Notes: a model not told the origin generated them from the letters alone. A stretch of 64,000 nucleotides of DNA from VBDM01 sp035519135 (GCA_035519135.1 DATIWX010000135.1:1-64000), one strand, 5' to 3'; counted from the stretch's first letter, positions 43,187-51,647 are shown. Numbers and translations are program-made.

Positions 43187-43843
43187 ATGGAAGACCACGT
43201 CACGAGAAGACAAGTCAACGCCGCGCTCCTCGCGGCCGGCGCGATGGCGGCGCTGCCTGCCGGGGCCCTGGCGCAGGAGGCCAGGGTACTTCCCGCCCCC
43301 CGCAAGGAGGCGGGCAAGCCGCTCATGCAGGCATTGCAGCTGCGCCGCTCCACCCGGGAGTACTCGCAGCGCCCGCTTTCCGCGCAGACGCTTTCGGATC
43401 TGCTGTGGGCCGCGTACGGCGTGAACCGCCCGAGCGGCGACCGCACGGCGCCCTACTGGCGCCACATCATGGTGATCGACGTCTACGCCGCGATGGCCGA
43501 CGGCGTCTGGCTCTACGACCCGAAGCAGCATGCGCTTCGCCCGCATCTCGGCGCCGACATCCGGCCGCAGACCGGCATGCAGGACTTCGTCGCGACCGCG
43601 CCGCTCAACCTCGTGTATGTGGTGCACGGCGAGCGCATGAAGGACGTCTCGCCCGAGGATCGCCGCTTGTACGGATCGGTGGACGCCGCGTTCGCCGGCC
43701 AGAACGTCTACCTCTACTGTGCCTCGGAGGGTCTCGCCACGGTATTCCGCGGAGCGGTCGACTACGAGAAGCTCAGACGCGCCATGAAGCTCGGAGACGG
43801 ACAGTTCGTCGCCTTCGCGCAGACGGTCGGTTATCCTTCCTGA
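43187..43843 (+). CDS. SagB/ThcOx-type nitroreductase, exported
   Basis: The 218-residue protein has an N-terminal TRRQVNAALLAAGAMAALPA, which looks like a Tat or Sec signal, then an FMN nitroreductase fold with LRRSTREYSQRPLSAQTLSDLLWAAYGVNRP and FAGQNVYLYCASEGLATVFRG, the pattern of SagB-type oxidases. Known SagB enzymes form azoles in peptides; stand-alone relatives reduce nitro compounds or quinones. It lies between two cytochrome c genes in the molybdenum hydroxylase operon. A cytoplasmic paralogue is encoded at 45978. Confidence 0.9.
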   Translation: MEDHVTRRQVNAALLAAGAMAALPAGALAQEARVLPAPRKEAGKPLMQALQLRRSTREYSQRPLSAQTLSDLLWAAYGVNRPSGDRTAPYWRHIMVIDVYAAMADGVWLYDPKQHALRPHLGADIRPQTGMQDFVATAPLNLVYVVHGERMKDVSPEDRRLYGSVDAAFAGQNVYLYCASEGLATVFRGAVDYEKLRRAMKLGDGQFVAFAQTVGYPS

Positions 43844-43851
43844 AGGGACCC

Positions 43852-44223
43852 ATGAAATCCGAACTGTTGATCGGCGTGGCATCAGTTCTCGCCCTGGCAA
43901 GCGCGGCCGCCGTCGCCGACCCTTTCGATGATGAGATGAATCGCCTCGCAACCGACAGCGGATGCATGCTCTGCCATTCCGCGCGTCCGGCGAGGGCGAG
44001 GGACGACGCCGTTCTGCCCCCGGCTCCCGCCTGGAGCGAGATTGCGAAAAAATATCGGGGCCGGCCCGATGCGGAAGACAAGCTCGTTGCGATCGTCATC
44101 CGCGGGGTCAGGCCGGAGGACCGGCATTGGGCGGGCAAGACGAGCGCCGTAGTGATGCCGACGAACCGTGTCGAGATCGGCGAGGAAGACGCGAGAAGGC
44201 TGATACGCTGGATCCTGCGCTGA
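43852..44223 (+). CDS. periplasmic monohaem cytochrome c
   Basis: The 123-residue product has a signal peptide (1-22, ending VADPF) and one haem site CMLCH (38-42), followed by WSEIAKKYRGRPDAEDKLV and a C-terminal WAGKTSAVVMPTNRVEIGEEDARRLIRWIL with the Met ligand near MPTN, as in c551-type cytochromes. It lies eight bases after the nitroreductase stop and ends the FNR-controlled operon. Confidence 0.9.
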   Translation: MKSELLIGVASVLALASAAAVADPFDDEMNRLATDSGCMLCHSARPARARDDAVLPPAPAWSEIAKKYRGRPDAEDKLVAIVIRGVRPEDRHWAGKTSAVVMPTNRVEIGEEDARRLIRWILR

Positions 44224-44278
44224 GCGACGCGCCGGCTCGGCGCGCTGCTCGACGGTGCTAGGTCCGGACCTTGGCGGC

Positions 44279-45055
44279 TCACTGCGCGATCGTCGGATAG
44301 CGGTTCGTTGCGAGCGCCGTCAACAATGCGAGAACCGCGAGCTGGACCGCAAAATCGATCCCCAGCCCGTAGTCGCTGTGCGCCCCTTCGATCATGAACG
44401 CGCGGAGCGCGTCCACCTGGTAGGTGAGGGGATTGAATGCCGCGATGGAGCGAAGCCAGTCGGGCATCATCGCGATCGGATAGATCGCATTGCTCGCGAA
44501 GAAGAGCGGCATGGTCATGATCTGCCCGATGCCCATGAAGCGCTCGCGCGTCTTCACCATGCAGGCGACGATGAGTGAAAACGTGCAGAAAATGGCCGAG
44601 CCGAGGAGGATCGTCGCGATCACGCCGGCGATCGGCAGTACGCCGAGGCGCAACTTCACGCCGAGCAGGAATGCGAGCAGGAACACGATCAGCGCCTGGG
44701 AAAGGCCCCGGACGCCCGAAGCGAGCGCGCGGCCGAGCACCAGCGCCGGACGCGCCGCCGGGCTCACGAGAAACTTCTGCAGCACGCCCAGATCGCGCTC
44801 CCAGATGATGGATACGCCATAGAAGATCGCCACGAACAGCACGCTCTGCGCGAGAATTCCCGGCGCCATGAAATCGAGATAGCCGAGGCTCCCGGTCGGA
44901 ATGGCCCGCGAATGCGCGAATACTTCGCCGAAGATGAGCAGCCACAACATCGGCTGCACCATCCGCGAAGCGAGCTCCCAGGGATCGTGGCGCAGCTTCC
45001 GGATATCGGCCTCGGCGACGGCGAGCGTCTGGCGCAAGAAGAGCGCGAAATCCAC
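44279..45055 (-). CDS. ABC-2-type transporter permease
   Basis: The 258-residue membrane protein has six helices and the ABC-2 arrangement, beginning with a polar LAVAEADIRKLRHDPWEL and containing LVSPAARPALVLGRALASGVRGLSQALI in the cytoplasmic coupling loop. With the ATPase encoded just upstream (4 bases apart) it forms a DrrAB-like exporter. The cargo is unknown; lipid, drug or polysaccharide are all possible. Confidence 0.92.
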   Translation of the reverse strand: MDFALFLRQTLAVAEADIRKLRHDPWELASRMVQPMLWLLIFGEVFAHSRAIPTGSLGYLDFMAPGILAQSVLFVAIFYGVSIIWERDLGVLQKFLVSPAARPALVLGRALASGVRGLSQALIVFLLAFLLGVKLRLGVLPIAGVIATILLGSAIFCTFSLIVACMVKTRERFMGIGQIMTMPLFFASNAIYPIAMMPDWLRSIAAFNPLTYQVDALRAFMIEGAHSDYGLGIDFAVQLAVLALLTALATNRYPTIAQ

Positions 45056-45059
45056 GGCG

Positions 45060-45869
45060 CTATTCGAGGCGCGCCGCCGTGCGGCGGACCTGCTCCACCT
45101 CGCGGTACGAGCCGGCTTCCCCGGGTGCGTTTCCCGTCAACTCGATGAAGACGTCGTCGAGCGTTGCCTCCGGGCCGGCCTTCGCCTTCAGCTCTCCCGG
45201 CGTTCCCAGACCGGCGAGCTTCCCGCGATGCATGAACGCCACCGTCTCGCACAGGTGGTCGGCCTCATCCATGTCGTGGGTGGTCATGAACACCGTGGTG
45301 CCGAATTCGTCGCGCACCTGCTCGATGTGCCGCCACACCCCGTGGCGGGCCACCGGGTCGAGCCCGATGGTCGGCTCGTCCAGGAACAGCACCGCCGGCC
45401 GGTGCAGCATGCATTGCGCGATCTCGAGACGCCGGATCATGCCTCCCGAATAGTGGCCGACGAGGCGGTCGGCCGCGCCGGCGAGATCCATGAATTCGAG
45501 CGCCTGCCCGATGCGCGTCCTGCGCTCGGCTCCCGAAAGCCCGTACAGCTTCGCCGAGATCAGCAGGTTCTCGTAGCCGGTGAGCTCCCCGTCCGAGGAA
45601 AGCATCTGGGAAACATATCCGATATGCCGGCGGACTTCATCCGGCTCCCGCACGATGTCGAAGCCCGCCACCGAAGCGGTTCCCGAGGTGGGCGGCAGGA
45701 GCGTCGTCAGCATCTTGATGACCGTGGTCTTTCCCGCCCCGTTCGAGCCGAGCAAGCCGAAAATGGATTTCGGCCGCACCTCGAAGCTCAGGTGGTCCAC
45801 CGCGGTCAGGGACTTGAATCGACGCGTAAGAACGGAGAGCTCGACGGCCGGCCGGTGCACGGGGTCCAT
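45060..45869 (-). CDS. ABC transporter ATP-binding protein (DrrA-like)
   Basis: The 269-residue ATPase has Walker A (LLGSNGAGKTT, residues 39-49), the signature YSGGMIRRLEIA and Walker B VLFLDEPTIGLD, followed by the C-terminal domain common to DrrA-type exporters. ATG 45869 is used because the alternative upstream start at 45917 would begin within the FNR box. It overlaps none of the neighbours; the permease follows after four bases. Confidence 0.93.
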   Translation of the reverse strand: MDPVHRPAVELSVLTRRFKSLTAVDHLSFEVRPKSIFGLLGSNGAGKTTVIKMLTTLLPPTSGTASVAGFDIVREPDEVRRHIGYVSQMLSSDGELTGYENLLISAKLYGLSGAERRTRIGQALEFMDLAGAADRLVGHYSGGMIRRLEIAQCMLHRPAVLFLDEPTIGLDPVARHGVWRHIEQVRDEFGTTVFMTTHDMDEADHLCETVAFMHRGKLAGLGTPGELKAKAGPEATLDDVFIELTGNAPGEAGSYREVEQVRRTAARLE

Positions 45870-45903
45870 CGCCTCATTCTCGTGCGGCTGCCGGGCAGCG
45901 CGG

Positions 45904-45917
45904 TTGACGTACATCAA
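45904..45917. promoter_or_regulatory. FNR/ANR-type operator
   Basis: TTGAC-GTAC-ATCAA has one mismatch to the FNR consensus. It lies between the divergent ABC exporter operon (start 45869) and the SagB-type gene (start 45978). Its centre is about 67 bases from the latter, which suits class II activation of the nitroreductase; the exporter side is tight at about 41 bases. Confidence 0.68.
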
Positions 45918-45977
45918 GACCGCCGGACGGGTGTGGAAGAGAATCCATAGTCCGCGAACTCAACAGGGGCGGCAATC

Positions 45978-46604
45978 ATGGAGCGTGGAAGCCCAGTGTC
46001 AGGATCGAAAGCCGCGCGTTCGTCGACGGGACAGACCATCAAGCTCCCGCCGCCGCAAACGAGCGGCGGCAAGCCGCTGCTGCAGGCGCTGAAGGACCGG
46101 CACAGCGCGCGCGAATTCAGCGGCCGGGAGCTGCCGCCGGAGGTGCTCTCCAGCCTTCTGTGGGCCGCGTTCGGCATCAACCGGCCGAAAACGGGCGGCC
46201 GCACGGCGCCCTCGGCGCACGACTGGGAAGAGATCGATGTGTACGCCGCGACCGCGAAGGGGCTCTACCTGTACGAGCCGCGGGACCACGTTCTGAAGCT
46301 GGTCCTCGCGCAGGACGTCCGCGCGAAAACGGGGATGCAGGCTTTCGTCGGGGAGGCGCCCCTGAACCTCGTCTACGTCGCCGACCTGACGCGGATGACC
46401 GAGGCGACGCCGGAGGACAAAGCCTGGTATTCCGGCCCGGACGCCGGTTTTGTCGCGCAGAACGTCTACCTCTTCTGCGCGTCGGAAGGGCTCGCCGTGG
46501 TCGTGCGCGGGATGGTCGACCGCGGGGCGCTCGGGAAACTGATGTCCCTCACGCCCGAGGAGAAGATCATCCTCGCGCAGACCGTCGGCTATCCGAAGGC
46601 TTGA
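45978..46604 (+). CDS. SagB/ThcOx-type nitroreductase, cytoplasmic
   Basis: The 208-residue protein has LKDRHSAREFSGRELPPEVLSSLLWAAFGINRP, VDRGALGKL and AQNVYLFCASEGLAVVVRGM, very like the exported homologue at 43187. It lacks the signal peptide, so the two act in different compartments, perhaps on related electron acceptors or quinones. It stands alone between the ABC exporter and the DUF883 gene, behind its own FNR-type box. Confidence 0.88.
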   Translation: MERGSPVSGSKAARSSTGQTIKLPPPQTSGGKPLLQALKDRHSAREFSGRELPPEVLSSLLWAAFGINRPKTGGRTAPSAHDWEEIDVYAATAKGLYLYEPRDHVLKLVLAQDVRAKTGMQAFVGEAPLNLVYVADLTRMTEATPEDKAWYSGPDAGFVAQNVYLFCASEGLAVVVRGMVDRGALGKLMSLTPEEKIILAQTVGYPKA

Positions 46605-46627
46605 GCCTGCGGAATGGCAGAACTGCG

Positions 46628-46645
46628 CCCGCCTTCAGCGGCGGG
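46628..46645. terminator. candidate hairpin at convergent gene ends
   Basis: CCCGCC (46628-46633) pairs perfectly with GGCGGG (46640-46645) around a six-base loop. It lies at the convergent ends of the nitroreductase and the DUF883 gene, covering the last codons of the latter. No T-run follows on either strand, so it could only be a weak intrinsic or Rho-assisted terminator. Confidence 0.3.
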
Positions 46646-46949
46646 TGATGAGCAGGCCGACCAGCGCGCCGGCGGCGGCGGCGAAGCCGATCATCGGCCA
46701 GGGATGCGCGTGGACGTACTCGTCGGTCGCAACCGCCGTGGCCTTCGCCCTTTCCACCGCCACCTCCTGAGTGGCGTCGATTTTCTGCTTCACGGCCTTG
46801 ATGGTCTCCTGGACGCGCGCACGGGCGGCCACGACCTTCTCGTTGGCCTGGTTCGCGGTCGCCTGGAGGAGCAGCTCGGTGTCCTCGATGACGGTGTTGA
46901 GATCCGCGGTAAGCTTGTTCTTCGCTTCAATGACATTTCCGGTATACAT
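46635..46949 (-). CDS. DUF883 family (ElaB/YqjD-like) ribosome-associated membrane protein
   Basis: The 104-residue product has a long amphipathic helical part (1-75) with many Gln and Glu residues and a C-terminal membrane anchor PWPMIGFAAAAGALVGLLITRR, the signature of DUF883/ElaB-YqjD proteins, which tether ribosomes to the inner membrane in stationary phase. AGGAGG lies six bases before the ATG. The FNR-type box lies 65 bases upstream. It fits well with the ribosome hibernation factor encoded at 55100. Confidence 0.9.
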   Translation of the reverse strand: MYTGNVIEAKNKLTADLNTVIEDTELLLQATANQANEKVVAARARVQETIKAVKQKIDATQEVAVERAKATAVATDEYVHAHPWPMIGFAAAAGALVGLLITRR

Positions 46950-47013
46950 GATTGCCTCCTGCGTAAAAATCGATTCACTAGGTACTACCTTAGCAAGGCG
47001 GAATGGCGCCCGG

Positions 47014-47027
47014 TTGATCCAGATCAA
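47014..47027. promoter_or_regulatory. FNR/ANR-type operator, perfect palindrome
   Basis: TTGAT-CCAG-ATCAA matches the FNR consensus exactly. It lies between the convergent end of the CapA gene and the start of the DUF883 gene, about 71 bases from the latter's ATG, so only the DUF883 gene can be its target. Confidence 0.8.
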
Positions 47028-47034
47028 GCTCCTC

Positions 47035-48150
47035 TCAGTATCCGGCGACGATGAGGCGACTTTGCGCTTCGCGCTCGACCCGCGTGCCGAAGCGGCGGCC
47101 TTCGCGCTCGAGCATCGCAGCGAGCCAGGACCCTTCCTCCTCCGTCGCCCGCACGGCTCGGAACCGGGCGATACGCGTGGGGGTCAGCGACAGGCGCACG
47201 AGCCTGCCGCTCGCCGCGTCGAACGTCGGGAAGTACATCAGAGCCAGTTCCGGGCGAAACGGCTCGTGCCCCGAGATGCCTTCGTAGTCGTTGAGAAAGT
47301 CTCCGCAACCGTAGAGGATCGGTCTGTCGCGGTGGATCTCGATCGCCTTGGGATGGTGCGAGGAGTGGCCGTGCACGACGTCGGCGGCGCCGGCGCCGAT
47401 CAGCCGGTGCGCGAACTCGCGCTCGGGGTTGGAGACATCGTAGCCCCAGTTGCCGCCCCAATGGATCGAGACGACCGCGATGTCGCCCGCCCGTCTGACC
47501 GCCGCGATCTCGGCGGCGATACCGTCCGCGGTTTTCGGCGAAAGATCGGGGAGCATGCGCAGTCCCGGCCGCTGCCGGGTCGCCGCCCAGTCCGAAGGCA
47601 TCCCCGCGCTCTCCATGCCGAAAGCGAACACCAGCACGCGGCGATCTTCCGCGAGATCGATGACCGCCGGCGCAGCCGCCTCGGCTGCATCGCGGCCGGC
47701 GCCGGCCGTGCGCACGCCGGCCGCACGCAGCGTGTCGAGCGTCTCTTCGAGTCCGCGAATACCCCAGTCGAGCGCGTGATTGTTGGCGAGCACGCAGCAA
47801 TCGATCTTCGCGGCCGCGAGGCAGGGGACGTTCGCCGGATGCATGCGGTAGTGGATCCCTTTGCGCGGCCACGCATCGTCCGACGTGGTCACCGCGGTTT
47901 CGAGGTTGATGATGCGCGCATCCGGCCGCACGCGATCCAGCTCGGCAAGCGCATCGCCCCAGACATAGGAGAAGTCGACCGGCTTCGGCAGCGGCCCCGC
48001 CGCTTCTTCGGCGAGCTTCACATAGCCGATCGCCGATCGCATGTACGGCTCGAAGAGCTGCGGCTCGACCGGATGCGGAAGGATCTGATCGATGCCGCGG
48101 CCGGTCATCACGTCGCCGCACAGGAACAGCGTGACGTGTGGGTTCCCCAT
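47035..48150 (-). CDS. CapA-family metallophosphatase-like protein
   Basis: The 371-residue protein has the metallophosphoesterase fold of CapA/PgsA: GDVMTGRGID, INLETAVT, ANNHALDWG and SIHWGGNWGYD, all typical metal-site segments. In Gram-positive bacteria CapA takes part in poly-gamma-glutamate capsule formation; for the many Gram-negative homologues the role is unclear. No signal peptide is seen. The ATG at 48150 follows an overlapping GTG start at 48159 (GTGA with the preceding gene), so coupled translation is likely. Confidence 0.85.
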   Translation of the reverse strand: MGNPHVTLFLCGDVMTGRGIDQILPHPVEPQLFEPYMRSAIGYVKLAEEAAGPLPKPVDFSYVWGDALAELDRVRPDARIINLETAVTTSDDAWPRKGIHYRMHPANVPCLAAAKIDCCVLANNHALDWGIRGLEETLDTLRAAGVRTAGAGRDAAEAAAPAVIDLAEDRRVLVFAFGMESAGMPSDWAATRQRPGLRMLPDLSPKTADGIAAEIAAVRRAGDIAVVSIHWGGNWGYDVSNPEREFAHRLIGAGAADVVHGHSSHHPKAIEIHRDRPILYGCGDFLNDYEGISGHEPFRPELALMYFPTFDAASGRLVRLSLTPTRIARFRAVRATEEEGSWLAAMLEREGRRFGTRVEREAQSRLIVAGY

Positions 48151-48155
48151 GATGC

Positions 48156-50981
48156 TCACGATCCCGCCGCCAGATCCGGTTCTCCGCAGTGCGCCAGGAT
48201 TTCCGCGCGCGCGAGGTTCCTGAGGGCGACCGCCGCGCTCCACGCCTGTCCTTGCGGCCGCAGCAGCGGGCCCGCGAGGATCTGGATCACGCCCCGCCGC
48301 GGGAGCCAGTCTCCGTCCCTCAGGACCGAGCGCGTTCCGCGGACCGCGACCGGCAACACCGGTATGCCGGCGGCGGCAGCGGCGACGAATGCGCCCAGGT
48401 GGAACGGCAGCAGGCCCGGCGCGCGCGTGAACGTGCCTTCGGGGAAGAACACCAGCGATTCGCCGCGCTCCGCGAGGTGCGACAGCTCGCGGGAATCGCG
48501 CACGCTGCGCTCGGTGTCGCCGCGCTCGACGAAGCGGACACCGTAGGCGCGGAGCAGCCAGCCGACGACGGGGTATTCGGCCAGCTCGCGCTTGGCCACG
48601 AAACAGAGACCGTCGGGCAAAGTCGCGAACAGCAGAAAAGCATCGAAATAACTCGAATGGTTGGCGACGACCATGAGCGGCTCTCCGGGAAAGTTCTCGA
48701 GCCCGCGCACCAGGACGGGCAGTCCCGAGACACGCAGAAGCGCGCGGAGGAGAAGGCGAACGGCGCGCCGGCGCCGGGCGCTGCCCGGCAGCAGCAGGGC
48801 GGGGAAGGTGCCGAGCGCAAAAGCGGAGAACAGCGCCCAGAGCCAGGCGGCGTAGAGCCTTTCGGCGGCGGTGCGCCCGGCGCGCCGCAGACGCGCGCGC
48901 ACCATGCTCCAGAGGAAACCGGCCCGCTGCCGCCATGCTTCGAGCCGCCCGGCGCTGACCAGGCCGCGCTCGTAGGCGTCCCGGCTCGCGGCGCGCCGTA
49001 TCTTGCCGCTCGAGGTCTTCAACACCGTGTGCGGCGGGGCGAGCACGATGTCGTCCGCAGGCGCGCCGAGAAGCTTCAGCGCGAGCTCGGCGAGCGCCTC
49101 GCGCAGTCTCTCCAGCCGCTCGCGGTCGGTGAACCGGGTCTCGGCGAGCACCACGACCTTTTCGGTCCCCAAGACCGGGTCGGCGACGCCGAACACGGCG
49201 ACGCAGCCCTTGCGGATGCCCTCGAGATTTCCCGCGGCCGCCTCGAGCTCGTAGGGATGCACGTGCTGACCGCCGCGGATGATGAGGTCCTTGGCGCGGC
49301 TGGTCGGAAAGATCTCGCCGCCGGCGATGTAGCCCAGGTCTCCCGTATCGAGCCAGTCGCCGTCGAACAGGGACCGCGTCGCTTCGGCATTGCGGAAATA
49401 GCCGGCGGTCGCGGACGGGCCGCGAAACTCGATGCGCCCCTCGCGGCGCTCGGGCAGCTCGCGCCCGTTCCCGTCGACGACGCGGATCGGGTGCCGCGGC
49501 AGAGGCACTCCGCAAGCGGCGAAGGGCAGGGCGTCGGCGTCGTCGGCACGCGCGGATGAGGCGACGCCCTCGAGCATGAGCGGGCGCCGCTCGACGCGAT
49601 CGACGAGCGGCCCGCGCCCGAGCGGCGGAAAGGCGAGGCCGACCGCGCACTCTGCGAGCCCGTACACCGGTGCGAGCGCGGAAGGCGCGAAGCCGTGCGC
49701 CGCGAAGCGCCCGGCGAAGCGCGCCAGGGTATCGGGACTCACCGGTTCCGCGCCGTTGAATGCGATGCGGAGGGAGCTCAGGTCGAGGCCTGCGAGATCG
49801 CGTTCGTCCACGCGCGCGGCGCACAGCTCGTACGCGAAGTTGGGCGCCGACGTGAGCGTGCCGCGATAGCGGTGAATCGCCCACAGCCAGCGCGAAGGCC
49901 TCGTCAGGAACGACGCCGGCGGCATGACGACCAGCGGAAACGCGAAATACAGGCTTCCGAGCCATGCGCCGATGAGGCCCATGTCGTGGTAGAGCGGCAG
50001 CCAGCTCACGAACACGTCGTGCGAATCGGCGGCGACGGCTTGCCCCATCGCGCGGATATTGGCGAGCAGATTCGCGTGGCTCAGCATCACGCCCTTCGGA
50101 TTGCCGGTGCTCCCGGAGGTATATTGCAGCAGGGCGAGATCCTCGCTGCGCCGCGGTCGCGGCCCCGGGGCCTCGGGCCTGGCGAGCTGCGATACGGTCA
50201 CGCAGCTTCGCAATGTGGGAACCTGGTCGCGCAACAAGGCGGCAAAGCGCTCCGCCTCCGGAAACGTGACCAGCAGCTTCGCCAGGCAGTTGTTCAATAT
50301 GCCGGATTGGCGGCGCAGATGCTCCGCGATGTCCGACGCGCGCGCCGGAGGATAGATGGGCACGGGCACGGCCCCGGCGATCACAACGGCGAAGAACACG
50401 CCGAAAAACTCGCGGCAGGTCGGAAGCATGATGGCGACGGTGTCACCCGCCCCGACGCCGAGATCGGCGAATCCCGCCGCAAGGCGTCCAGCCTCGCCGC
50501 GAAGCTCGGCGTAGCTCATCGGCTCGCCGCGCTCGCCCTCGGCGAGCAGCACGACGTGCACGCGCGCGGGATGCGCAGCGACGTGCCAGTCGAGGACGTC
50601 GAGGAGCGTCGCGGCCTCATCGGGGAGCTCTTCGCTTCCGAGCGCGGCCTGCACGATCGGCGTCGCGGCCTGCGCGCCCGGCTCCGATGCGCGCGCGCCT
50701 CCTGCCCGCACCGCCCGGAGCAGGTCGCGCGGCGTTTCCGCCGTGCCGAGCAGATGCTCCGGCAGCCGCAGGTCGAAGGCGCGCTCGATGCGCATGATCA
50801 GTTCCACGCGGGCGAGGCTGTCGATGCCGAGGTCGCGCTCGAGCGAGCTGTCCAGGCGCACCGCCCTCGCGCGCCCGCCCTGTTCCGATTCCCGGAGGAG
50901 CTCGGCGATGACGGCAAGCAGTGTCGCGGAGAGCGCCTCGTTCGCCGGCTCGGTGCGCGGGCGGTCGCTTACTTCGGGCAT
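48156..50981 (-). CDS. trifunctional fusion: acyl carrier protein - AMP-dependent acyl ligase - 1-acylglycerol-3-phosphate acyltransferase
   Basis: The 941-residue protein joins three lipid-enzyme modules: an acyl carrier domain (1-85; phosphopantetheine Ser55 in LGIDSL), an adenylate-forming ligase (120-720; LLQYTSGSTGNPKGVMLSHA, YRTGDLGYIAGGE-type region, and KTSSGKIRR at the end), and a PlsC-type acyltransferase (730-941; NHSSYFD near 773, FPEGTF near 845). One chain could activate a fatty acid, load it on the ACP and transfer it to a lipid or other acceptor. Related fusions occur in Gram-negative phospholipid recycling (Aas lacks the ACP). It precedes the CapA gene in an operon. Confidence 0.87.
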   Translation of the reverse strand: MPEVSDRPRTEPANEALSATLLAVIAELLRESEQGGRARAVRLDSSLERDLGIDSLARVELIMRIERAFDLRLPEHLLGTAETPRDLLRAVRAGGARASEPGAQAATPIVQAALGSEELPDEAATLLDVLDWHVAAHPARVHVVLLAEGERGEPMSYAELRGEAGRLAAGFADLGVGAGDTVAIMLPTCREFFGVFFAVVIAGAVPVPIYPPARASDIAEHLRRQSGILNNCLAKLLVTFPEAERFAALLRDQVPTLRSCVTVSQLARPEAPGPRPRRSEDLALLQYTSGSTGNPKGVMLSHANLLANIRAMGQAVAADSHDVFVSWLPLYHDMGLIGAWLGSLYFAFPLVVMPPASFLTRPSRWLWAIHRYRGTLTSAPNFAYELCAARVDERDLAGLDLSSLRIAFNGAEPVSPDTLARFAGRFAAHGFAPSALAPVYGLAECAVGLAFPPLGRGPLVDRVERRPLMLEGVASSARADDADALPFAACGVPLPRHPIRVVDGNGRELPERREGRIEFRGPSATAGYFRNAEATRSLFDGDWLDTGDLGYIAGGEIFPTSRAKDLIIRGGQHVHPYELEAAAGNLEGIRKGCVAVFGVADPVLGTEKVVVLAETRFTDRERLERLREALAELALKLLGAPADDIVLAPPHTVLKTSSGKIRRAASRDAYERGLVSAGRLEAWRQRAGFLWSMVRARLRRAGRTAAERLYAAWLWALFSAFALGTFPALLLPGSARRRRAVRLLLRALLRVSGLPVLVRGLENFPGEPLMVVANHSSYFDAFLLFATLPDGLCFVAKRELAEYPVVGWLLRAYGVRFVERGDTERSVRDSRELSHLAERGESLVFFPEGTFTRAPGLLPFHLGAFVAAAAAGIPVLPVAVRGTRSVLRDGDWLPRRGVIQILAGPLLRPQGQAWSAAVALRNLARAEILAHCGEPDLAAGS

Positions 50982-51070
50982 GAGAATCCGTCTTCGGGGA
51001 AAGCCGCTCTAACTTCGCCGTCGACCTTCGAAAGAACTCCACCATGTTGCGCGACCATGCGCGGCGACCC

Positions 51071-51084
51071 TTGATCCAAATCAA
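51071..51084. promoter_or_regulatory. FNR/ANR-type operator, perfect palindrome
   Basis: TTGAT-CCAA-ATCAA matches the FNR consensus exactly. It is the proximal of two such boxes between the fusion gene (start 50981, minus strand) and the VIT-like gene (plus strand); its centre is about 96 bases from the former and about 49 from the latter. Confidence 0.8.
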
Positions 51085-51106
51085 GAATCGGGGCGCCGTC
51101 CGCGCG

Positions 51107-51120
51107 TTGATGCATGTCAA
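51107..51120. promoter_or_regulatory. second FNR/ANR-type operator in the same intergenic region
   Basis: TTGAT-GCAT-GTCAA has one mismatch to the FNR consensus and lies 36 bases (start to start) from the first box. It abuts the start region of the VIT-like gene, so it may help the minus-strand operon or block plus-strand initiation. Confidence 0.7.
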
Positions 51121-51125
51121 CACGG

Positions 51126-51647
51126 ATGGCGCAGCCGGCTGTCAAAGTGTGGGCGATGGATTCCGGGTCGAAAATTCGGATCAACCGGTTCAGCTTCGGG
51201 GGTACCGCCGGCATCGTCGCCTGCGTGGCTCTCGTCGTCGGTCTCGGTGCGGCGGGCGCGCCGAAGTCGGTGATCGTCAGCAGCCTCCTGATCGTCGCGC
51301 TGGCCGACAATCTCACCGACTCCCTGAGCATCCATATCTATCAGGAGTCCGAGCGCCTCCCGGGGAAAGAGGCGTTTCTCGCGACCACCTCGAACTTCGT
51401 GTCGAGGCTGCTGGTGTCGTTGAGCTTCGTTCTACTCGTGCTGGCGCTGTCGATCCGCGTCGCGGTCGTGGCGGCGCTCGCCTGGGGACTGTTCCTCCTG
51501 GGTCTGCTCAGCTGGATGATCGCCCGGCAGCGCGGCGTGCAGCCGGTTCCCGAAGTGGCCAAGCATCTGTTCGTGGCCCTGGTCGTGGTGGCCGTCGCCG
51601 AGCTCATCGGCGACTGGATCCCCACCCTGCTCCCGGCCGGTCCCTGA
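51126..51647 (+). CDS. VIT/CCC1-like small membrane protein
   Basis: The 173-residue product has four to five membrane helices, with NRFSFGGTAGIVACVALVVGL and SSLLIVALADNLTDSLSIHIYQESE, a layout reminiscent of one half of a VIT1/CCC1 iron/manganese transporter. Homology is judged by pattern only, so it could be a different membrane family. ATG 51126 is chosen because 51114 lies inside the second FNR-type box; ATG 51153 is another option. It precedes the metallo-beta-lactamase-fold gene after 32 bases. Confidence 0.65.
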   Translation: MAQPAVKVWAMDSGSKIRINRFSFGGTAGIVACVALVVGLGAAGAPKSVIVSSLLIVALADNLTDSLSIHIYQESERLPGKEAFLATTSNFVSRLLVSLSFVLLVLALSIRVAVVAALAWGLFLLGLLSWMIARQRGVQPVPEVAKHLFVALVVVAVAELIGDWIPTLLPAGP

